The position numbers were made by a program, and so were the translations under genes. Source: WTFY01 sp011523795 (GTDB taxonomy: Bacteria > Pseudomonadota > Gammaproteobacteria > UBA4575). From it: DNA of 64,000 nt. The notes below the pieces were generated by a model. It was given only the letters and a program-made list of their open reading frames with translations. It was not told the DNA's origin and searched no databases. The stretch covers positions 1 through 64,000 of the forward strand of contig OZ242278.1 of NCBI GenBank assembly GCA_965207475.1. The letters are read 5' to 3'. How positions within the stretch are numbered: the first letter of the stretch is position 1; the number at the start of each line of letters is the position of its first letter. Positions 58,966 through 64,000 of the stretch are shown piece by piece.

Positions 58966-60756
58966 ATGGATTTAATTCGAAATTTTTCAATCATTGCGCA
59001 TATTGACCATGGTAAATCCACGTTAGCGGATCGTTTCATTCAGCATTGTGGTGGGCTGTCTGAACGCGAGATGAGTGAACAGGTACTTGATACCATGGAT
59101 TTAGAGCGTGAACGTGGTATCACAATCAAGGCACAAAGTGTTTCATTGCAGTATTTGGCTAAAGATGGGCAGAAATATCAGTTGAATTTTATTGATACCC
59201 CGGGGCATGTTGATTTTTCCTATGAAGTGTCTCGCTCTTTGGCTGCCTGTGAGGGAGCTCTCCTGATAGTGGATGCTTCCCAAGGGGTGGAAGCCCAAAG
59301 CGTTGCAAACTGTCATACTGCTGTCGCTTTGGGTTTGGAAATAATTCCAGTACTCAACAAGATTGATTTGCCATCAGCTGAACCCGAACGTGTAGCCTCG
59401 GAAATTGAAGAGGTAATAGGCATTGATGTTTCAGAACCCTTACTGGTAAGTGCTAAGACCGGCCAGGGCGTTGAAAACTTGTTGGAGGCAATAGTGCACC
59501 GTTTTCCGTCGCCAACGGGCACCGCAGAAGCTCCACTTAAGGCCTTGGTCGTGGATTCTTGGTTTGACAGCTATGTTGGTGTGATCTCACTAGTACGCGT
59601 GATACAGGGATCAATCAGAGCCAAGCAAAAAATAATCGTCATGTCTACAGGCGTAGCTTACCAAGTTGAAAAGCTCGGGATATTTACTCCTAAGCGAGCA
59701 GAAATGGAATCTTTGCTGCCGGGGCAAGTAGGTTTTGTTGTTTGTGGAATAAAGAACATATCTGCTGCTAAAGTTGGCGATACCCTTACATCTGCTTCAA
59801 GGCCAGTAGCCGAGCCATTGGCAGGGTTCAAGGAAATTAAACCGAATGTATTTGCAGGTGTATTTCCAGTCCATTCAAGTGACTACGAATCGTTTAGAAA
59901 TGCATTAGAAAAACTGCAGCTCAATGATTCAGCATTCACATATGAGCCAGAGACATCGGATGCTCTAGGGTTTGGATTTCGATGTGGATTTCTGGGGATG
60001 TTGCACATGGAGATTGTTCAGGAGCGGTTGGAACGGGAGTACGCTCTGGAACTGATTACTACAGCTCCGACAGTAGCACATGAGGTTCTTACCAAGGATG
60101 GAGCAATAAGATATATCCATAACCCTTCTGCATTGCCTTCGACGAACCTCATAAGAGAGGTAAGAGAGCCGATAATTCAGGCCTCGATACTTGTACCGCA
60201 TGAATATGTCGGGAATGTAATAACACTGTGCATTGAGAGACGCGGTACACAAAAGAGCCTGCATTATCATGACAACCAGGTGTCTCTGGTTTTTGAGTTG
60301 CCATTGAGTGAAGTTGTGTTGGACTTTTTTGACAAGCTGAAATCGGTGAGCCGGGGTTATGCATCTTTTGATTATTATCAATCACACTTCTCAACAGTGT
60401 CTTTGGTAAAGCTTGATATATTGATAAATGGTGAGAAGGTAGATGCCCTGTCCACTATTGTCCACAAGACCCAGGCAGAGGCATATGGAAGGGATATCGC
60501 GGGAAAAATGAAAGAAACTATACCAAGGCAGCAGTACGATGTTTCCATACAGGCGGCGATTGGCTCAAGAGTTATCGCCAGAACTACAACCCGCGCATTG
60601 AGGAAGAATGTTACTGCTAAATGTTACGGTGGTGATGTCACGCGCAAAAGGAAACTTTTGGAAAAACAAAAAGCAGGTAAAAAACGCATGAAACAAATTG
60701 GCAAAGTTGTGATACCCCAGGAAGCATTCTTAGCGGCATTGACACTGGATAAATGA
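58966..60756 (+). CDS. lepA: Elongation factor 4 (LepA)
   Basis: 596 residues. GTPase motifs AHIDHGKSTLADR (G1, about 11-23), RERGITIKAQSV, DTPGHVDFSYEVSRSLAACE (G3) and NKIDLPSAEP (G4); the special LepA C-terminal domain is present (LEKQKAGKKRMKQIGKVVIP). LepA acts on ribosomes under stress. lepA downstream of degP/mucD is usual in Pseudomonas-like gene orders, where lepB and rnc follow; here they are replaced by a metallo-hydrolase and folP. Intact. Confidence 0.97.
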   Translation: MDLIRNFSIIAHIDHGKSTLADRFIQHCGGLSEREMSEQVLDTMDLERERGITIKAQSVSLQYLAKDGQKYQLNFIDTPGHVDFSYEVSRSLAACEGALLIVDASQGVEAQSVANCHTAVALGLEIIPVLNKIDLPSAEPERVASEIEEVIGIDVSEPLLVSAKTGQGVENLLEAIVHRFPSPTGTAEAPLKALVVDSWFDSYVGVISLVRVIQGSIRAKQKIIVMSTGVAYQVEKLGIFTPKRAEMESLLPGQVGFVVCGIKNISAAKVGDTLTSASRPVAEPLAGFKEIKPNVFAGVFPVHSSDYESFRNALEKLQLNDSAFTYEPETSDALGFGFRCGFLGMLHMEIVQERLEREYALELITTAPTVAHEVLTKDGAIRYIHNPSALPSTNLIREVREPIIQASILVPHEYVGNVITLCIERRGTQKSLHYHDNQVSLVFELPLSEVVLDFFDKLKSVSRGYASFDYYQSHFSTVSLVKLDILINGEKVDALSTIVHKTQAEAYGRDIAGKMKETIPRQQYDVSIQAAIGSRVIARTTTRALRKNVTAKCYGGDVTRKRKLLEKQKAGKKRMKQIGKVVIPQEAFLAALTLDK

Positions 60757-60777
60757 TCTTTGGAAAACTTGTTCGAA

Positions 60778-61716
60778 ATGCACGCGTCTAAGTCTCGTTT
60801 GTACCTGTTTCTAATCTGGATACTGTTAGTACTTCCGGATATAGGATTTACAGACCATTTTATGCGTGTCAGCCTGTTGGGAACCGGAAGTCCTCGCATG
60901 CACCCTGAAAAATCTGGTCCAGCAGTACTGGTTGAGGCTGGAGGAAGTTTCTTGATATTTGATGCGGGTCGAGGAGTAGTTCTAAGACTTACCCAACTTA
61001 ATATCCCAATTACAGAAATCAACTCGGTATTCCTTACGCATTTGCATGCTGATCATATTTTCGCACTAGATGATCTGTGGTTGACCGGCTGGATCTATCA
61101 ACGTCCTATACCACTTTCCATTTATGGGCCGGAGGGAACAGAGGCTTTTGTTCAGGGTCTGCGACAGGCTTTTTCTTACGATGTTTCAATTCGGAATCGT
61201 TATTCAGGCTTGGACAAGGATTTGGCGCAGCTTATAGTGCATGAGATTACCCCTGGCATGGTTTACTCAAAAAATGGAGTCAGAGTCACGGCGTTTACAG
61301 TGAGCCATGCGCCCGTGCACCCGGCATACGGGTATAAGGTTGATTTTGGAAATCGTTCAATAGTGATATCTGGTGACACAACCTACTCTGAAAATCTGGT
61401 TGAGCATTCCCGGGGCGTAGACCTGCTCATACATGAAATTTTTGCTGCTCATCCGGACTGGGTTGAAAAAAATCCACGTTTGCAGAAAATTGAACGATAT
61501 CACACCAACCCGGCACAGTTAGTACAAGTATTGCACGAAGCTGGGCCAAAGCTGACAGTGCTTACACATATGATACTGGTAGGAATCCGAGAAAATGATC
61601 TAATTCAGAATTTGCGGAGTGAATACTCTGGAAGGATTATTTTAGGAAAAGACTTGATGAGACTGAATGTGGGGAGCGAAATCGAGGTATTGCCATTTAA
61701 CGGCAGCTATAAATAG
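60778..61716 (+). CDS. Exported metallo-beta-lactamase-fold hydrolase (RNase Z/arylsulfatase-like)
   Basis: 312 residues from ATG 60778 with a signal sequence (LYLFLIWILLVLPDIGFTDH). The zinc motif THLHADHIFALDD (about 87-99), the HAPVHPAYGYKV block (about 180) and SGDTTYSENLVEHSRGVDLL (about 197-216), with a final THMILVG histidine, place it among MBL-fold phosphodiesterase/arylsulfatase-type enzymes of the RNase Z group. A signal peptide argues for a periplasmic substrate, not tRNA. A TTG at 60760 is an alternative start. It follows lepA by 21 bases, possibly in one operon. Substrate unknown. Confidence 0.82.
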   Translation: MHASKSRLYLFLIWILLVLPDIGFTDHFMRVSLLGTGSPRMHPEKSGPAVLVEAGGSFLIFDAGRGVVLRLTQLNIPITEINSVFLTHLHADHIFALDDLWLTGWIYQRPIPLSIYGPEGTEAFVQGLRQAFSYDVSIRNRYSGLDKDLAQLIVHEITPGMVYSKNGVRVTAFTVSHAPVHPAYGYKVDFGNRSIVISGDTTYSENLVEHSRGVDLLIHEIFAAHPDWVEKNPRLQKIERYHTNPAQLVQVLHEAGPKLTVLTHMILVGIRENDLIQNLRSEYSGRIILGKDLMRLNVGSEIEVLPFNGSYK

Positions 61717-61752
61717 GTAAGTACAGATGCTGTTCTCAAGGAGCACGCTAAT

Positions 61753-62571
61753 TTGAACTTGGATTATTCACGACCACTGTTGATGGGCGTACTAAATGTG
61801 ACGCCGGACAGCTTTTCAGATGGAGGGGCCTATCCCTCTTCAAAGGATGCTATTGCCTGCGGGATTGAAATGGCTGAACAGGGGGCGGATATCATTGATG
61901 TGGGTGGAGAATCAACTCGCCCAGGGGCCTCACGTATAGGTGCATCGGAACAAATTCGCAGGGTTGTCGACGTAATTGCCGGGCTGAATTCAGAGCTGCC
62001 TGGACACGTTCGCATCAGCATAGACACAACTTTATCTGAAGTTGCCAAGGCAGCCTTGGATGCTGGTGCTACGATTCTGAATGATGTAAGCGCAGGTAGT
62101 GAGGATATTAATCTGTTGAAGCTTGCGGCAAAGGCTGATGTGCCAGTTTGTCTGATGCACATGTTGGGAGAACCTAAAACCATGCAAGATAATCCTGTGT
62201 ATGAAAATGTTACGAAGGAAGTTGCTGATGTCCTTTTGGCCAGGGCCAAGAAAGCAGAGTCGTTGGGTGTGAATAGTGCAAACATCATTCTTGATCCAGG
62301 TATCGGCTTTGGCAAACGTACACAGCATAACCTTGAGCTGTTAAGAGATCTGAAAGAATTAACAGGATTAGGTTATCCGATAATGCTTGGCACAAGCCGT
62401 AAACGGTTTATGGGTGAGATTTCGAGACAGAATAATCCAAGGGCTAGAATGCCAGCGACATGTGCGACTTCTGCACTAGGTGTACTTGCAGGGGTGAAGA
62501 TTTTTCGTGTGCATGATGTTTGGCAAAACCGTCAGGCAGTCGATGTCGCTTGGGCTGTCATGACAGCTTAA
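61753..62571 (+). CDS. folP: Dihydropteroate synthase
   Basis: 272 residues from a TTG start nine bases after AAGGAG. Family signatures: GVLNVTPDSFSDGG (about 11-24), DIIDVGGESTRPGASRIGAS, ISIDTTLSEVAKAALDAGAT, ILNDVSAG, NIILDPGIGFGKRTQHNLEL and PIMLGTSRKRFMG. It joins p-aminobenzoate to the pterin precursor in folate synthesis and is the sulfonamide target. No glmM or ftsH neighbour is seen, unlike the E. coli order. Catalytic loops intact. Confidence 0.97.
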   Translation: MNLDYSRPLLMGVLNVTPDSFSDGGAYPSSKDAIACGIEMAEQGADIIDVGGESTRPGASRIGASEQIRRVVDVIAGLNSELPGHVRISIDTTLSEVAKAALDAGATILNDVSAGSEDINLLKLAAKADVPVCLMHMLGEPKTMQDNPVYENVTKEVADVLLARAKKAESLGVNSANIILDPGIGFGKRTQHNLELLRDLKELTGLGYPIMLGTSRKRFMGEISRQNNPRARMPATCATSALGVLAGVKIFRVHDVWQNRQAVDVAWAVMTA

Positions 62572-62608
62572 GGTATGTATGCGCCAGATTAAGACCAAAT
62601 TACGTGGA

Positions 62609-63163
62609 TTAATGGAAGTTGTTTGCGGAATTTGTTCGGCCATCAAGTATTTCCGCGTTCCAATTACATTCTGGATTTGAAATGGCCTTAGTGCAATGAA
62701 AGATAGTGGAGATCATGCCCCAGATCAATCCAATCACAACTCCTGCATCAAGTAAGCCCTTCCATGGTTGGGGAATGTAACGAAATAGAAGAATAAATAC
62801 TATGATCATGATAGTTAAAGTAATAGTAGTAAAGACGCGCTTTGCTGGAGCGTGGAAATAACCCATGCAGAAAAATGGTGCAAAGATACACTGAACTGGT
62901 GTGCTGTTTGCTAGCAGGTATTTGGTTCGTGCAGCAAAACGCGGAGAAAAGTTTTTTTGAAACCCTTTATACCCTTCACTATGTGCCATGAACCCGGTGA
63001 ATCCAATGAGCACCAACCAGTGCATCCAGTTCAGATGCATCTGCAAGGACTCGAGTGTATAAGTGGATAATTTCCAGATGGAAAATCCAAGTAAAACTAA
63101 CAGGCCAGAAATGCTCCATCCCGCTGCAATCACACCTAGAGCAGTAACAGGTCTTTCATTCAT
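62609..63163 (-). CDS. Unknown inner-membrane protein
   Basis: 184 residues with about four hydrophobic helices (about 8-30, 45-62, 108-128, 135-152). Between the second and third helix is a conserved-looking block HSEGYKGFQKNFSPRFAART followed by a proline/phenylalanine-rich stretch (VQCIFAPFFCMGYFHA). I believe this block recurs in uncharacterised proteins of marine gammaproteobacteria but cannot name a family. It is convergent with folP and divergent from the HvfA-like gene. No function is proposed. Confidence 0.72.
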   Translation of the reverse strand: MNERPVTALGVIAAGWSISGLLVLLGFSIWKLSTYTLESLQMHLNWMHWLVLIGFTGFMAHSEGYKGFQKNFSPRFAARTKYLLANSTPVQCIFAPFFCMGYFHAPAKRVFTTITLTIMIIVFILLFRYIPQPWKGLLDAGVVIGLIWGMISTIFHCTKAISNPECNWNAEILDGRTNSANNFH

Positions 63164-63567
63164 TGTGTCTAAGAACAGATCAGGTGTAAGGGTGTGTACT
63201 GATAGCTACTTCTATCAGATATTCGAATGGGAGCCTGCGTTTTTCTTGTACATAATTTTGAGCTATGTAAGATCAGTAACAGTCGTGGGTTTTGACAACT
63301 ATTAGGAACTGGCCTGTCGATTCCTTTGTTTGCGCGCATGGGATAATCATATCTGCATGAATGCTATTTTCATACTGTGTGAAACTTGACTGACAGATTG
63401 ATGTAAAGATTGAAAGGGTCTTACTCTAAATCTCGCGCTTAGTTTACCTGACTGGATTGCATATGGTAACTTTACCGAATTAAGGACAACTGGCTTAAGC
63501 AATTTTCTCCCTACAAAATTATGTTTCTTATGAATCGACTGAAACCCAGAAAATATAGGAGTGTATT
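63164..63567. other. Intergenic region upstream of the HvfA-like gene
   Basis: About 400 AT-rich bases with no gene. The ribosome site ATAGGAG lies eight bases before the HvfA ATG. Promoter not identified with confidence; metal-responsive or sigma factor-controlled promoters are typical for these genes. Confidence 0.4.
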
Positions 63568-63924
63568 ATGAAAACTAAACCCGAAATGAAGCCGCTCGTG
63601 GTAGCAGTAGGTACTGTCTTGGCTACAAGCGCATTTGGTATCTCTACAGCAAGTGCGGATCAGAATCTGTTTCAAATGACAGAACTCTCTTCTGGCTACA
63701 TGGTTGCAGACAGTCATGGTGCAGGCGAGGGTAAGTCTGAAGAGGGTAAATGTGGTGAAGGCAAGTGTGGTGAAGGCAAGTGTGGAGAGGACAAGTCTGA
63801 AGAGGACAAGTCTGAAGAGGGTAAATGTGGCGAAGGCAAGTGTGGCGAAGGCAAGTGTGGAGAGAGCAAGTCTGAAGAGGGTAAATGTGGCGAAGGCAAG
63901 TGTGGCGAAGATAAATCTGAATAA
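63568..63924 (+). CDS. hvfA: HvfA-like RiPP metallophore precursor (EGKCG repeats)
   Basis: 118 residues. A Sec-type signal (about 1-30, PLVVAVGTVLATSAFGISTA, cleavage after ASA), a leader block NLFQMTELSSGYMVADSHG, and then eight EGKCG pentapeptides in three groups (3, 3 and 2) separated by cysteine-free EDKSE/ESKSE spacers. This is the organisation of HvfA-family precursors, in which HvfB (DUF692) and HvfC (DUF2063) convert cysteines in EGKCG to oxazolone/thioamide groups that bind copper. The modification genes normally follow directly; the window ends 76 bases downstream, after a terminator, so they are not seen. Family call is strong on motif; the metal is inferred. Confidence 0.85.
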   Translation: MKTKPEMKPLVVAVGTVLATSAFGISTASADQNLFQMTELSSGYMVADSHGAGEGKSEEGKCGEGKCGEGKCGEDKSEEDKSEEGKCGEGKCGEGKCGESKSEEGKCGEGKCGEDKSE

Positions 63925-63973
63925 GGCTGAAGCAAGCTGAAGTCAATTTTCAGATTATCACGTAGCTTAGTAG

Positions 63974-64000
63974 AAACGGCGAACATAAAGTTCGCCGTTT
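63974..64000 (+). terminator. Hairpin terminator after the HvfA-like gene
   Basis: AAACGGCGAAC (63974-63984) and GTTCGCCGTTT (63990-64000) form an 11-bp perfect stem with a 5-base loop and a T run at the window edge. It may act as a full terminator or as an attenuator before modification genes further right. Confidence 0.75.

Overview
The window comes from a gammaproteobacterium. The evidence is the right-hand chromosomal block, whose gene order is typical of that class: SRP RNA, dnaX, ybaB, recR, then orn, nadB divergent from rpoE-rseA-rseB, a DegP/MucD protease, lepA and folP. I cannot name the genus. Base composition is mosaic. The conjugation block (1.2-13.3 kb), the efflux/transport blocks (32-43 kb) and several gene fragments are visibly GC-rich, while the CRISPR-Cas loci and the chromosomal block are much more AT-rich. 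Roughly 1-49.5 kb therefore looks like accessory DNA assembled from several sources.

Layout. 1-836: 5' part of an unrecognised minus-strand gene that runs off the left edge. 1182-13289: mating-pair-formation genes of a genomic-island (ICE, PFL_47xx/TIGR037xx) conjugation system in canonical order, without coupling protein or relaxase in view. 13342-13922: HigBA-type toxin-antitoxin pair. 14132-21146: complete type II-C CRISPR-Cas system (29-repeat array, cas2, cas1, a 1247-residue cas9, and a tracrRNA whose promoter overlaps the cas9 start codon). 21.6-31.7 kb: scattered accessory genes and debris, including an orphan sugar-binding protein, a multiheme cytochrome fragment, a Tll0287-like haem protein, a DUF805 protein, a TbpB-like lipoprotein, REP-like inverted repeats, and a DUF262-HNH-Schlafen(AlbA_2) defence-like gene with an in-frame stop. 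30.6-40.4 kb: a TolC / PAS-fused membrane-fusion protein / ABC ATPase / MacB-type permease operon, surrounded by at least six small Sec-exported proteins or pseudogenes with Calx-beta-like motifs. One of these has an 11-G tract at its start. 41-43.1 kb: lipoprotein and AGCS sodium symporter. 43.4-48.3 kb: a truncated deoxyribosyltransferase-like gene, a truncated IS1595-type transposase with a P63C-domain neighbour, and a relict type I-C adaptation module (5'-truncated cas1, cas2, 9-repeat array). 48318-49460: tyrosine integrase that probably marks the island edge. 50 kb to the end: chromosomal housekeeping genes, closing with an HvfA-like EGKCG-repeat metallophore precursor.

How it works together. 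The conjugation genes and integrase describe an integrative element or its remains. HigBA and the CRISPR and DUF262 genes are typical island defence and stability cargo. The type II-C locus looks functional; the type I-C locus has lost its effector genes. MacAB-type pumps export substrates from the periplasm, so the small Sec-exported proteins around the pump operon are natural candidate substrates. Duplication, frameshifting and the poly-G tract suggest a rapidly evolving surface or secreted family. The rpoE-rse-degP genes form the envelope-stress response, and the HvfA-like precursor suggests copper handling.
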